Origin: Bacteroidota bacterium
GTDB lineage: Bacteria > Bacteroidota > Ignavibacteria > Kapaibacteriales > Kapaibacteriaceae
Reading direction: 5' to 3'
Length of the DNA: 64,000 nt
Assembly (NCBI GenBank): GCA_018266735.1
Contig: JAFDZT010000004.1
Location: forward strand, 406,094 to 470,093
Shown here: one piece after another, positions 53,431 through 62,118 of the stretch
Layout: every line of letters starts with the position of its first letter
Position numbering within the stretch: the first letter of the stretch is position 1
Position numbers and translations under genes: made by a program
Notes under the pieces: generated by a model
What the model saw: only the letters and a program-made list of their open reading frames with translations
Database searches by the model: none
What the model was told of the DNA's origin: nothing

Positions 53431-54800
53431 TAGAATCCCAAGTTCTTCTTCACTTCGAGGAAGATGATCAGTCCCATCAACAACAACAGCAGTCCTACAC
53501 CAACTTGCTGAATGCGCATCTTCGTGCTTGTCGCCAGTTCGCGACGGAGCACGGATTCAACAAGGACGATCACCAAGTGCCCACCATCGAGTCCCGGAAT
53601 GGGCAGCAGGTTCATAAAGGCAAGCGAAATCGAGATCAGGGCCATGAAGCGCAGGAATGGCTCCACGCCTAGCTTTGCACTGCGCGATGCTTGTTGGGCG
53701 ATCGTGATCGGTCCGCCAAAGGCCTTGCCCGCAGCAACCTTGCCGCGAATGACCGATGAGATCGTCACACCGATCATGCCGAAGGTGTTTCCAAAATCAT
53801 TCACGCCAAGCAGGAGCGATTCTCCGAGACCGAACGATTCGTACTTCTTGTCGCCCACATAAACGGCATCGAGCATGACGCCGATCGTACTGTCGGAGCC
53901 GACCGTGACGGTGTTCGCAAACGTCTTTCCATCGCGATTCACCGTCAGAAAGATGGTCTTGTTCGCATGCGCACGTATGGTTGTGCGGAACTGCGTTGGC
54001 GAGACCACGGGTGTGGAGTCGATGAGCTTCGGCTGATCACCTGTGAGGAATCCTGCTTTCCCTGCGGCTGCCAGCGTGACCACACTTTGGAAGGTCACGC
54101 GCCATCCCATCGGCTCCATGCCAAGTCCACCGTTCGACAGCGCCTTCAGCACTTCGTCGCTTCGGATCTCGGCCTTCGTGAGCAGTCCGTTGCGTTCAAC
54201 GTCCAACATCCGCGTGCCCGACGTGCCGCGCAAGGCGATCGCGTCGGCCATGTCTTCCCACGTCTCGATCTCTCGTCCGTCCACGCGAAGGATTCGGTCA
54301 CCGGCACGCAGACCCGACATCGACGCAAGCGAGTTCGGTTCCACGTAGGCGATCGTTGTCGTGCGATGTTCTTCGTGACCGTTCACATAGGGCAAGGCGG
54401 CAAGGACAAGAATGGCGAAGATCGAATTCATGATCACGCCGGCCGAAAGCACGAGGGCCTTCTGCCAGTTCTTCTTCGAACGGAATTCATAGGGCTGCGG
54501 AGCCGTTTCAAGATGGTCGGTGTCGAAGCTCTCGTCGATCATGCCAACGATCTTCACATAGCCGCCAATAGGCAGTGCGCACAGACGGTAGTCGGTACGC
54601 CCTTCCAGGTCAAGGTCGGCAGGTATGGCCCCGAAGGAAAAGCCCTTCTTCCAATTCCATCCGAACAGTCGCGGACCCATGCCAATGGCGAACACATCGG
54701 CACGCATGCCGGTCCACTTGGCCGTCAGAAAATGCCCGAGTTCGTGAATGAAGACGAGGACGCCAATGACGACCACAAAGGAGAGGATTGTTTCGATCAT
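53430..54800 (-). CDS. rseP: RseP/site-2 protease family zinc metalloprotease
   Basis: A 456-residue intramembrane protease. The zinc site HELGH is in span 1 ('VFIHELGHFLTAKWTGM'), and 'NLLPIPGLDGGHLVIVLVE' carries the third ligand Asp near the C-terminus. PDZ domains lie in the periplasmic part (~135-345: 'VEPNSLASMSGLRAGDRIL' and a second degenerate one). Homologues cut anti-sigma factors or remnant signal peptides. It starts inside the dxr stop codon (4-base overlap), a common rseP-dxr pairing. Confidence 0.95.
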   Translation of the reverse strand: MIETILSFVVVIGVLVFIHELGHFLTAKWTGMRADVFAIGMGPRLFGWNWKKGFSFGAIPADLDLEGRTDYRLCALPIGGYVKIVGMIDESFDTDHLETAPQPYEFRSKKNWQKALVLSAGVIMNSIFAILVLAALPYVNGHEEHRTTTIAYVEPNSLASMSGLRAGDRILRVDGREIETWEDMADAIALRGTSGTRMLDVERNGLLTKAEIRSDEVLKALSNGGLGMEPMGWRVTFQSVVTLAAAGKAGFLTGDQPKLIDSTPVVSPTQFRTTIRAHANKTIFLTVNRDGKTFANTVTVGSDSTIGVMLDAVYVGDKKYESFGLGESLLLGVNDFGNTFGMIGVTISSVIRGKVAAGKAFGGPITIAQQASRSAKLGVEPFLRFMALISISLAFMNLLPIPGLDGGHLVIVLVESVLRRELATSTKMRIQQVGVGLLLLLMGLIIFLEVKKNLGF

Positions 54801-55960
54801 GCGTTCAAAAGGGAGGTGGAAATGCGACGAGCTTCGCTGTCGGCATCAAGGATGTCCGACAACGACGGTTGATCAACGCTCTTCATGTGTTCAAGGGTTC
54901 GTTCGAGCAGCGCAGGAATACCCACAAAGGAAATGTCCCCGCGCAAGAATCCGGCAACGGCCACTTCATTCGCCGCGTTCACAATGCAGGGCGTTGTGCC
55001 GCCCGTTCGCAGAACGTCGTAGGCAATGCGCAGACATGGGAACCGATCCACATCGGCATGCTCGAAGGTGAGGGAGCCAAGGGCGGCAAGGTCTACGCGT
55101 GCAACATCCAGCGGATACCGCGTTGGAAAGGAAAGGGCGTATTGAATGGGAACGAGCATGGATGGGACGCCCATTTGCGACTTCATGCTTCCGTCCGTGA
55201 ACTGCACCATCGAATGGATGATGGACTGCGGATGCACGACCACGTCGATCTTCTCTGCCGGCAGATCGAAGAGCCATCGTGCTTCGATCACTTCGAAGCC
55301 CTTGTTCATGAGCGTGGCACTGTCGATGGTGATCTTCGCCCCCATCGTCCAGTTGGGATGACGGAGTGCTTGCGCAGCGGTGACGGTACGAAGGGCATCG
55401 TGATCGAAGGAACGGAACGGACCGCCTGAAGCCGTGATGATGATCTTCTCGATGGTGCTCACATCCTCGCCGACCAAACACTGCAGAATGGCCGAGTGCT
55501 CACTGTCGACGGCGATGATCTGCGCACCATGCTCCTTGGCCGCGGCCGTGATCACGGCGCCTGCACTCACGAGCGTTTCCTTGTTCGCCAAACCGATCAC
55601 ACAGCCGCGTTGAATGGCGGCCATGGTAGGGACGACGCCGCTGAAGCCGACCATGGCCGACATGACCACATCGTTGCCTTCATGCCCTGCCGCCTCACAT
55701 AACCCTTCTTCGCCGCAGAGCACCGGACCGGTGAACTCCGGACAGAGTTGTTTGAAGGTGCGCCATGCTTCTTCTTCTCGCAGCGCCACACCGCGAGGCT
55801 TGTACCGACGCACTTGCGCAGCCAGTTCGGATGCCTTGGTGTTGCACGTGATGAAGTTCAGCGAGATGGCGTCGCCAAGACGTTCGACGATGTCGAGCGT
55901 TTGTGTGCCGATCGAACCGGTGGAGCCAAGAATGGTAAGCGAGCGTGGCGCGAGCGACAT
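54797..55960 (-). CDS. dxr: 1-deoxy-D-xylulose 5-phosphate reductoisomerase
   Basis: A 387-residue MEP-pathway enzyme that converts DXP to MEP with NADPH for isoprenoid synthesis. 'LTILGSTGSIGTQTLDIV' is the NADPH site; 'ALANKETLVSAG'-type 'IGLANKETLVSAGAVI', 'AVDSEHSAILQCL', 'ITASGGPFR', 'HPNWTMGAKITIDSATLMNKG' and 'VHPQSIIHSMVQFTDGS' follow the family exactly. It lies 3 bases after rng and overlaps rseP by 4. Confidence 0.97.
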   Translation of the reverse strand: MSLAPRSLTILGSTGSIGTQTLDIVERLGDAISLNFITCNTKASELAAQVRRYKPRGVALREEEAWRTFKQLCPEFTGPVLCGEEGLCEAAGHEGNDVVMSAMVGFSGVVPTMAAIQRGCVIGLANKETLVSAGAVITAAAKEHGAQIIAVDSEHSAILQCLVGEDVSTIEKIIITASGGPFRSFDHDALRTVTAAQALRHPNWTMGAKITIDSATLMNKGFEVIEARWLFDLPAEKIDVVVHPQSIIHSMVQFTDGSMKSQMGVPSMLVPIQYALSFPTRYPLDVARVDLAALGSLTFEHADVDRFPCLRIAYDVLRTGGTTPCIVNAANEVAVAGFLRGDISFVGIPALLERTLEHMKSVDQPSLSDILDADSEARRISTSLLNA

Positions 55961-55963
55961 AGG

Positions 55964-57571
55964 CTACATGAACTGACGGGTGATCTCGTTCCCGCCGCGG
56001 AAGCAGCGGAATTCTCCCGCATCGAGCGAGTCGTCTTCTCGGAGCGAAACGAAGAGGAAGTAGGAGCGAAGCCACTTCCAGAGGGTGGCACCTCGTTTGC
56101 GTTGCATGTAATGGCACACGTAGGGGTGTGCGGCCACGGTCACACCAAAGTGCCATGTGCCGGCGCGGTAGTTGCGCATCCATCGATCGATGCCCGACAC
56201 CGTGGTCTCGGGTGATTGGACGCGACCGGTGCCGAAGCAGAGCGGACAGTCGCCACTTGATCGATCGGCAAGATTGCGGCGGATACGCTGACGGGTCATC
56301 TGCATCAGACCGATCTGCGACAGCGGATAGACCACTGTCTTCGCGCGGTCGCGCGCGACCTCGTTGCGCATCTCGTTGAACAGTTTCCGGCGATTGTCCT
56401 CTTGCTGCATGTCGATGAAGTCCACGCAGATGATCCCGCCGATATCGCGGAGGCGCATCTGCTTGGCCACTTCCTTCACGGCCTCGAAGTTGGTCTTCAC
56501 GGCATTGCCTTCTTGCGAGCGCTCATTGCTGGCACGACCGCTGTTCACGTCGACGACGACCATGGCCTCGGTGTGATCGATCACGATCGATCCGCCACTG
56601 GGCAAGGGCACGGTACGTGAATGCGTGAGATGCACTTCGCGCTCGATACCGTAGACGTCGAACATGGAGCGTGCTTCGGTGAAGAGCTCGACCTTTCCGT
56701 CAAGATGCGGAGCCGTCTTCTGCACATACGATTTGATCTCGCGGTACAGCTTGCGATCGTCGACGATCACTTGCGTGACGTCGCTCTTGAACAGATCACG
56801 GATCACACTGTGAGCGATGCCGGCCTCTTGATAGAGAAGCGTTGGACCGGTGGCCTTGCGAACATCGGCGGCGATCTCGTCCCACTGATTCAAGACGGAC
56901 TCGAATTCCAAGCGCACTTCCTCTTCGGTGAGTCCCGAAGCGGCCGTGCGGATGATACATCCCATGCCGGGACGGAGAATGCTCTTGGCAACGGCGCGCA
57001 GACGTTTACGCTCCTTTACCGAGACCACTTTGCGGGAAACGCCGATGGAGGTGTCGAAGGGTAAGAGGACAAGATTCCGTCCGGCGATGCCAACCTTCGT
57101 GGTCACCCGCACGCCCTTGGTCCCGTAGGCATCACGCGTTACCTGCACCACCACTTGTTGGCGTGCATGGAGGTTGATCGTGATCAGGCCGCTTCGCTTC
57201 GTAGCAAAGGTCGGCAGTTTCTTTTTGGAGACGGGTTTTGCGAGGCGGAGCGCCACTTCTACGGAGTCGACCTTATCGGTTTCGGGAAGTTCGACCGCTT
57301 GATTACGGGCATCCTCGTCGTCGTCCTCTTCATTGTCCTCCATGGACTCGTCCACGTCGGAGAAATGCAAGAAGGCATCTTGTTCCAGTCCAATGTCGAC
57401 GAAGGCGGCATTCATCCCCTGCACCACCTTCGAAACCTTGCCCAAGTAGATGTTCCCGACGGTATCAGTACGCTCCGGTTCTTCGGTGAACAGCTCTGCC
57501 AGCTTGCCATCTTCGGTGATGGCAATGCGTAAGTGCGTGGGCGTCGAGTTGATGAAGATCCGTCGTACCAT
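55964..57571 (-). CDS. rng: Ribonuclease E/G family endoribonuclease
   Basis: A 535-residue RNase G-type enzyme for rRNA and mRNA processing. The S1 domain (~35-125) is interrupted by an acidic loop ('DNEEDDDEDA'), then the RNase H-like and DNase I-like regions carry the Mg ligands in 'VVVDVNSGR' and 'GIICVDFIDM', and the zinc-link 'DCPLCFGTGRV' is present. Beyond it there is a short tail with no long scaffold arm, favouring G over E. The start is ATG 57571; an upstream TTG is in the terminator-like T run of the SRP RNA. It heads the operon rng-dxr-rseP-surE and has the SRP RNA gene directly upstream. Confidence 0.94.
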   Translation of the reverse strand: MVRRIFINSTPTHLRIAITEDGKLAELFTEEPERTDTVGNIYLGKVSKVVQGMNAAFVDIGLEQDAFLHFSDVDESMEDNEEDDDEDARNQAVELPETDKVDSVEVALRLAKPVSKKKLPTFATKRSGLITINLHARQQVVVQVTRDAYGTKGVRVTTKVGIAGRNLVLLPFDTSIGVSRKVVSVKERKRLRAVAKSILRPGMGCIIRTAASGLTEEEVRLEFESVLNQWDEIAADVRKATGPTLLYQEAGIAHSVIRDLFKSDVTQVIVDDRKLYREIKSYVQKTAPHLDGKVELFTEARSMFDVYGIEREVHLTHSRTVPLPSGGSIVIDHTEAMVVVDVNSGRASNERSQEGNAVKTNFEAVKEVAKQMRLRDIGGIICVDFIDMQQEDNRRKLFNEMRNEVARDRAKTVVYPLSQIGLMQMTRQRIRRNLADRSSGDCPLCFGTGRVQSPETTVSGIDRWMRNYRAGTWHFGVTVAAHPYVCHYMQRKRGATLWKWLRSYFLFVSLREDDSLDAGEFRCFRGGNEITRQFM

Positions 57572-57576
57572 ATACA

Positions 57577-57712
57577 AAAACAGCCAAGTTGACCGTGGCG
57601 CTTTGTAAGCAAACTTGCCGTTGCTTCCTTCCGGACCTGGCGGAGTTGGGTTCGTTACAACCGCACGGGACTTGGCCGTTAGGTTTGTCTCTTGATGACC
57701 CTGCGAATGCGG
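57577..57712 (-). ncRNA. ffs: Small SRP RNA (4.5S type)
   Basis: On the minus strand the universally conserved SRP RNA apical segment is present (CCAGGTCC then GGAAGGAAGCAACGG). The arms pair in register: GCCAAGT (57676-57670) with ACTTGGC (57589-57583), CCGTG with CACGG, and TTGTAA with TTACAA, giving the long helix 8-type hairpin. TGTTTTTG follows as a terminator. A perfect -7 box puts the 5' end near 57712; the RNA's core is ~100 nt. It is the partner of Ffh at 593-1939. The exact ends are estimated. Confidence 0.93.
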
Positions 57713-57719
57713 GGAAAAA

Positions 57720-57727
57720 CAAAGATA
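57720..57727 (-). promoter_or_regulatory. TAnnTTTG -7 box for the SRP RNA gene
   Basis: TATCTTTG on the minus strand is a perfect match, just after the hmgA stop, and positioned to start the SRP RNA. Confidence 0.75.
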
Positions 57728-57746
57728 CGGGTTTTGTGGCTACGTC

Positions 57747-59048
57747 CTACGGACGCTTGAAGGTTGGCTTCAAACCTTGCCAGCACTCCCAATAGTCGCG
57801 TTGCAGTTCCGCACAGCTCATGGCAAAGGCCGTGGGCTTGCTCACGAAGCGGGTCTCGAACATGAAGGCCATGGTCTTCTCTTGCTTCACGGGCTTCAGC
57901 TCCATCGTCGATGCCTTTGCATGGGTGTCGGCATCCGGTCCGTGTCCGCTCATGCAGTTATGCAACGACGCGCCACCGGGCAGGAACCCTTCCTCCTTCG
58001 CATCATAGACCCCTTCGATGAGTCCCATGAACTCGTTCATGAAGTTGCGATGGAACCAGGGTGGACGGAAGGTGTGCTCGGCCACCATCCAGCGTGGAGG
58101 GAAGATCACGAAGTCCATGTTGGCCGTGCCGGGTGTGTCCGAAGGCGACGTGAGCACGGTGTAGATGGACGGATCCGGATGGTCGAAGTTCACCGTGTTG
58201 ATACAGTTGAACGTGCTCAGGTCGTACTTGTACGGCGCATAGTTCCCGTGCCATGCCACCACGTTCAATGGCGAGTGGTTGTACACGCCCTTCCAAAGAT
58301 TCCCTTGGAACTTGGCGATCACATCGCACATCTCTGTCACCTCTTCATACCACGCCACCGGCGTCAGAAAGTCGCGCGGATTGGCCAGGCCATTCGCGCC
58401 AATAGGTCCGAGGTCGGGAATGCGCAGCAAAGCGCCGTAATTCTCAAGGATATAGCCGCGGGCAGGCTCGTTCATCTCGACGCGGAACTTGATCCCGCGC
58501 GGGATCACGACGATCTCGCCCGGCGCCGCATCGATGATGCCCATCTCGGTGCAGAAGCGCAGTGCGCCTTGCTGCAGCACGATCAGCATCTCGCCATCGG
58601 CATTGTAGAAGAACTCGTTCTTCATCGATGTGTTCGCAACGTACATGTGGATGGCCACACCGGCATGCGTGTGGAAGTCGCCATTCCCTGCCATTGTCAC
58701 CATTCCCTGTATGAAGGTCGTTGGTGAGGTGGGAAGGGGCAAGGGACTCCAACGGAGTTGGTTCGGCGTGGTCTCCACCTCGTCGAAGCGCGACCGGATG
58801 AGACAGTTGTCGATGCGTTCGTAGGGCTTGTGCACAACCGACGGGCGGATGCGATACATCCAGCTACGCTTGTTCGCAGAACGCGGCGCAGTGAAGGCCG
58901 TTCCGTTGATCTGCTCGGCATAAAGGCCGAAAGCCGGTTGCTGCGGCGAGTTCTGTCCTACCGGCAATGCACCGGGGATCGCCTCGGTGGCGAACTCATT
59001 ACCGAAGCCGGACATGTAGTTCATGGTCATGGTCGTTCCTGTTGACAT
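57747..59048 (-). CDS. hmgA: Homogentisate 1,2-dioxygenase
   Basis: A 433-residue iron enzyme that opens the ring of homogentisate in tyrosine/phenylalanine breakdown. '[25 protein letters not shown]' near the start and the C-terminal iron-site region '[15 protein letters not shown]' followed by '[16 protein letters not shown]' are conserved with the His and Glu ligands. Length is normal. The start may be ATG 59048 or one of the ATGs at 59030/59024. It begins 8 bases after the tRNA-Arg 3' end and has no promoter box of its own, so it is probably cotranscribed with the tRNA. The maleylacetoacetate isomerase and fumarylacetoacetase genes are not adjacent. Confidence 0.96.
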   Translation of the reverse strand: MSTGTTMTMNYMSGFGNEFATEAIPGALPVGQNSPQQPAFGLYAEQINGTAFTAPRSANKRSWMYRIRPSVVHKPYERIDNCLIRSRFDEVETTPNQLRWSPLPLPTSPTTFIQGMVTMAGNGDFHTHAGVAIHMYVANTSMKNEFFYNADGEMLIVLQQGALRFCTEMGIIDAAPGEIVVIPRGIKFRVEMNEPARGYILENYGALLRIPDLGPIGANGLANPRDFLTPVAWYEEVTEMCDVIAKFQGNLWKGVYNHSPLNVVAWHGNYAPYKYDLSTFNCINTVNFDHPDPSIYTVLTSPSDTPGTANMDFVIFPPRWMVAEHTFRPPWFHRNFMNEFMGLIEGVYDAKEEGFLPGGASLHNCMSGHGPDADTHAKASTMELKPVKQEKTMAFMFETRFVSKPTAFAMSCAELQRDYWECWQGLKPTFKRP

Positions 59049-59056
59049 GAAGGTCG

Positions 59057-59130
59057 CGCGCCCAGCAGGACTCGAACCTGCGACCTACAGCTTAGAAGGC
59101 TGTTGCTCTATCCAGTTGAGCTATGGGCGC
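59057..59130 (-). tRNA. tRNA-Arg (anticodon UCU)
   Basis: A 74-base cloverleaf on the minus strand: acceptor GCGCCCA pairs with TGGGCGC, D arm GCTC/GAGC, anticodon stem ACAGC/GCTGT around CTTCTAA (anticodon TCT), variable AGGTC, and T arm GCAGG-TTCGAGT-CCTGC. The discriminator is G; CCA is not encoded. It reads AGA arginine codons. Confidence 0.97.
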
Positions 59131-59138
59131 GTGGGGTA

Positions 59139-59146
59139 CAAAGATA
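59139..59146 (-). promoter_or_regulatory. TAnnTTTG -7 box for tRNA-Arg
   Basis: TATCTTTG on the minus strand is a perfect match, 8 nt before the tRNA's first base, so the tRNA would have almost no 5' leader. Confidence 0.75.
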
Positions 59147-59208
59147 CGTGAGATCAGAACGACTGATTCTTGTATGTTTCGATGCTCGTTGAGCAGGAAG
59201 GAGTCACC

Positions 59209-59697
59209 ATGACCAATGCCGAGACCATTGCCGAGATCCTGGACAGCGCTCGTGGGATCACCAAGTACTACTTGGGAAAACTCTCCGACGTCGACCCGCT
59301 GCAAGACTTCACACTGAACGGCATCACGCTGAATTCACCGCTCTGGATCGCGGCCCACTTGGCATGGGCGGAGCATGCCTTGGTGGTAGGGGGCATGGAG
59401 GCAAGGGAGATGCCGTTCGAATGGATGAAGACCTTCACACTGGGGTCCGCCAACGTCCCCACGCCGGACTGGCCCAGTATGCAGGAGGCGCTCGACGCCA
59501 TGACGTCGATCCATGCCACCACGCTCGACTACATCCGCTCACTGTCGGACGAGGCGCTGGAGGAGACCATTACATTGGGGAAGATCCGGTGGACGGATCC
59601 GCGAAAGAAGATCCTCTATCATGTGATCCGCCACGAAGGCACGCATGCCGGGCATCTGGGCTGGATCTGTAAGCTACACGGTATTGCGACGATCTAG
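59209..59697 (+). CDS. DinB-family protein
   Basis: A 162-residue four-helix protein of the DinB/YfiT superfamily, metal-binding thiol-transferase-like or damage-inducible proteins. The three spaced histidines are at 'WIAAHLAWAEHAL' and 'HEGTHAGHLGWI'. The start is ATG 59209, chosen for the AAGGAG Shine-Dalgarno 5 bases before it; it is divergent from the tRNA/hmgA unit. The substrate is unknown. The isolated position offers no further clue. Confidence 0.83.
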   Translation: MTNAETIAEILDSARGITKYYLGKLSDVDPLQDFTLNGITLNSPLWIAAHLAWAEHALVVGGMEAREMPFEWMKTFTLGSANVPTPDWPSMQEALDAMTSIHATTLDYIRSLSDEALEETITLGKIRWTDPRKKILYHVIRHEGTHAGHLGWICKLHGIATI

Positions 59698-59703
59698 AGC
59701 ACG

Positions 59704-59955
59704 TTACTGCGGATTGATCTCGTAGGGCGAGAGCGTTTCGTCGATCACGATCTTGATCGGACCGTAGGGGGTTTCCAGCATCACCGGATCGGTCACCACA
59801 CCGGTACCGCCCAGCATATCGGCCTCGCGCTGGAGGTCTGCCAACCACGTGTACAATGCCGGAGCCACCACGATCTCGTGGGGCGCGACGCCGTGTTCGG
59901 CAACGTAGCGTTCGATCGATCCGAAGACCTCGTCGAAGGCATCAAAGTAATCCAT
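59704..59955 (-). CDS. Small unknown protein
   Basis: An 83-residue acidic protein I do not recognise, from ATG 59955 ('MDYFDAFDEVFGSIERYV'); an AGGTCAGG sequence precedes it. The central part 'APHEIVVAPALYTWLADLQ' and the C-terminal 'TPYGPIKIVIDETLSP' look like a mixed alpha/beta fold. The last ~45 residues loosely recall the end of phage major-capsid-type proteins, but this is too weak to name. Convergent with the DinB gene. Codon-like composition and a fair ribosome site make it plausible. Confidence 0.5.
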   Translation of the reverse strand: MDYFDAFDEVFGSIERYVAEHGVAPHEIVVAPALYTWLADLQREADMLGGTGVVTDPVMLETPYGPIKIVIDETLSPYEINPQ

Positions 59956-60108
59956 GACCTGACCTTTCTGTTGTCGCATGCCAACGTGTCATACGGAAAG
60001 AACACGGCGGCAGGCCCAATTGTTACATCCAGTGCCGTGCCAATTTTCCACACAGCCGCATTGCACCACGATTCCGCCCTTTTTCGTAGATTTACTTCTC
60101 TTTTCCGT

Positions 60109-60164
60109 TTGGCTCGAACGCTTGTTCAACAAATGCATTTCGGTAGAGTGATGTCACGAGCCAA
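60109..60164 (+). promoter_or_regulatory. Structured leader of rpsA
   Basis: TTGGCTCG (60109-60116) pairs with CGAGCCAA (60157-60164) within the ~90-nt 5' leader between a TAGATTTA box (60087-60094, near-match to the -7 element) and the rpsA ATG. It precedes an AGGAGAT ribosome site. S1 genes in other bacteria are autoregulated through leader structure. Confidence 0.5.
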
Positions 60165-60191
60165 CCATCACGTCTGCCAACAGGAGATAGT

Positions 60192-62042
60192 ATGTCGGAA
60201 ACAACCCCTTCTTCGCAAGAAGATCTCACCATGGAAGTCGTGGCCTCGGCTGCTGCGTCGCCCGACGTGGCCGAAGAGAGAACGTCGCCAAAGCGTACGG
60301 CCATGGCAGCGATCCTTGCAGGAGAACTCGATAACGTTTCGATGGATGCTTCGGACTTCGAAGCACTCTACGAGCGCACGTTGTCGAAGGTCAAAGAAGA
60401 TGAAATGGTCCACGGTCGCGTGGTCTCCGTCACGCGTGACGAGATCCTTGTCGACATCGGCTTCAAGTCGCTGGGCGTTGTCCCACGCACGGAATTCGTT
60501 GGCGCCGAGCTTCTCACGCCTGGCGATCAGGTTGACGTGTTCGTCGAAAAGATCGAAGATGCCGATGGTCGGTTGATCTTGAGCCGTCGCCGTGCAGACT
60601 TCATGAAGACATGGGAGGACATCCTCAAGCTGCACGACACGCAGCAAGTGGTGCCGGTTCGCATCCTTCGTCGCATCAAGGGCGGCATGGTGGTGGACCT
60701 CTTGGGCATCGAGGCCTTCCTTCCTGGTTCACAGATCGATGTGCGCCCCGTGCGTGACTTCGATGCGTGGGTCACACGGACGATCGACGTTCGCGTGGTC
60801 AAGGTGAACCATCCAAGTGAGAACGTTGTGGTGAGCCACAAGGTGCTGCTCGAAGAGCAACTCAGCGAACAGCGCGGCAAGATCCTCGGCACACTCGAGA
60901 AGGGTCTCGTTCTCGAAGGTACCGTCAAGGCCATCTCGGACTTCGGCGTCTTCGTCGACCTCGGTGGTGTGGACGGACTGGTGCACATCACGGACCTTTC
61001 GTGGGGCCGCGTAACGCATCCGAGCGAGATCGTGCAACTCGATCAAACGGTCAAGGTCGTGGTGCTGGACTTCGACGAGAACAAGAAGCGCATCAGCCTT
61101 GGCATGAAGCAGCTCACGCCTCATCCATGGGATCAGATCGGCGAGAAGTACGAGCCGGGCACCCGCGTCAAGGGCAAGGTCGTATCGCTCACCGACTACG
61201 GCGCCTTCATCGAGATCGAGAAGGGCGTAGAAGGTCTCATCCACATCAGCGAAATGTCGTGGACGCAGCACGTCAAGCACCCATCACAAGTGGTGTCGCT
61301 TGGTCAGCAGATCGAAGCCGTTGTCTTGAACATCGACAAGAACGATCGCAAGCTCGCTCTTGGCATGAAGCAACTGGATCCGGATCCATGGTCAGATCTG
61401 ATGATGAAGTATCCAATGAACTCCGTTCACAAGGGTACCGTACGTAACCTCACGAACTTCGGCGTCTTCGTTGAACTCGAGCCAGGTGTTGATGGCCTTG
61501 TGCACATCAGCGATCTCTCGTGGACGAAGAAGATCCGTCACCCCGGCGAGTTCGTCAAGAAGGGCGATGTTCTGGACGTGATCGTGCTTTCGATCGACTC
61601 CGAGCACCGTCGCATCTCGCTTGGTCACAAGCAGATCAGCGAAAACCCATGGGATATCTTCGAGAATCAATTCTCGATCGGCAAGGAAACAGAAGGCAAG
61701 ATCGTTCGCATCATCGATAAGGGTGTGATCGTGGAATTGCCCGAAGGCGTCGACGGATTCGTACCCGTGTCGCAACTTTCCTTCGCTCCCGTTCGCGTGA
61801 TCGCCGATTACTTCGTCCCGGATCAAGTTCTCCCGCTCAAGGTGGTGGAATTCGATAAGGAACAGAAGAAGATCGTCCTCTCGGCCGTTGAATTCCTTCG
61901 CGGCAAGAGTGCAGACGTGATCGCTACCTACAACACGAACCACCCGGTTCCGAATGCAGACAAGTACAACGAAGACGGCTCTGCATCCGCGACCACGTCG
62001 ATCGAAGACCTCGAAGAATCCGAACCGGTTTCAGGCGAGTAA
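60192..62042 (+). CDS. rpsA: 30S ribosomal protein S1
   Basis: A 616-residue ribosomal protein that binds mRNA near the start site. Six S1 motifs fill residues ~60-555: divergent first two, then four close copies beginning 'GTVKAISDFGVFVDLGG', 'GKVVSLTDYGAFIEIEKG', 'GTVRNLTNFGVFVELEPG' and 'GKIVRIIDKGVIVELPEG', each with the 'VEGLIHISEMSW' type end. The C-terminal ~60 residues are acidic and low complexity. The length is slightly above the E. coli protein. AGGAGATAGT gives a recognisable ribosome site. A strong terminator follows. Confidence 0.96.
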   Translation: MSETTPSSQEDLTMEVVASAAASPDVAEERTSPKRTAMAAILAGELDNVSMDASDFEALYERTLSKVKEDEMVHGRVVSVTRDEILVDIGFKSLGVVPRTEFVGAELLTPGDQVDVFVEKIEDADGRLILSRRRADFMKTWEDILKLHDTQQVVPVRILRRIKGGMVVDLLGIEAFLPGSQIDVRPVRDFDAWVTRTIDVRVVKVNHPSENVVVSHKVLLEEQLSEQRGKILGTLEKGLVLEGTVKAISDFGVFVDLGGVDGLVHITDLSWGRVTHPSEIVQLDQTVKVVVLDFDENKKRISLGMKQLTPHPWDQIGEKYEPGTRVKGKVVSLTDYGAFIEIEKGVEGLIHISEMSWTQHVKHPSQVVSLGQQIEAVVLNIDKNDRKLALGMKQLDPDPWSDLMMKYPMNSVHKGTVRNLTNFGVFVELEPGVDGLVHISDLSWTKKIRHPGEFVKKGDVLDVIVLSIDSEHRRISLGHKQISENPWDIFENQFSIGKETEGKIVRIIDKGVIVELPEGVDGFVPVSQLSFAPVRVIADYFVPDQVLPLKVVEFDKEQKKIVLSAVEFLRGKSADVIATYNTNHPVPNADKYNEDGSASATTSIEDLEESEPVSGE

Positions 62043-62064
62043 TGATCGGCCGATGATCTACGAC

Positions 62065-62098
62065 GGGGACGCATCACACGATGCGTCCCCTTTTTTTT
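62065..62098 (+). terminator. Rho-independent terminator of rpsA
   Basis: GGGGACGCATC pairs with GATGCGTCCCC around ACAC and is followed by eight Ts. Confidence 0.95.
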
Positions 62099-62118
62099 AC
62101 GACCATCTCTAGCTGACC

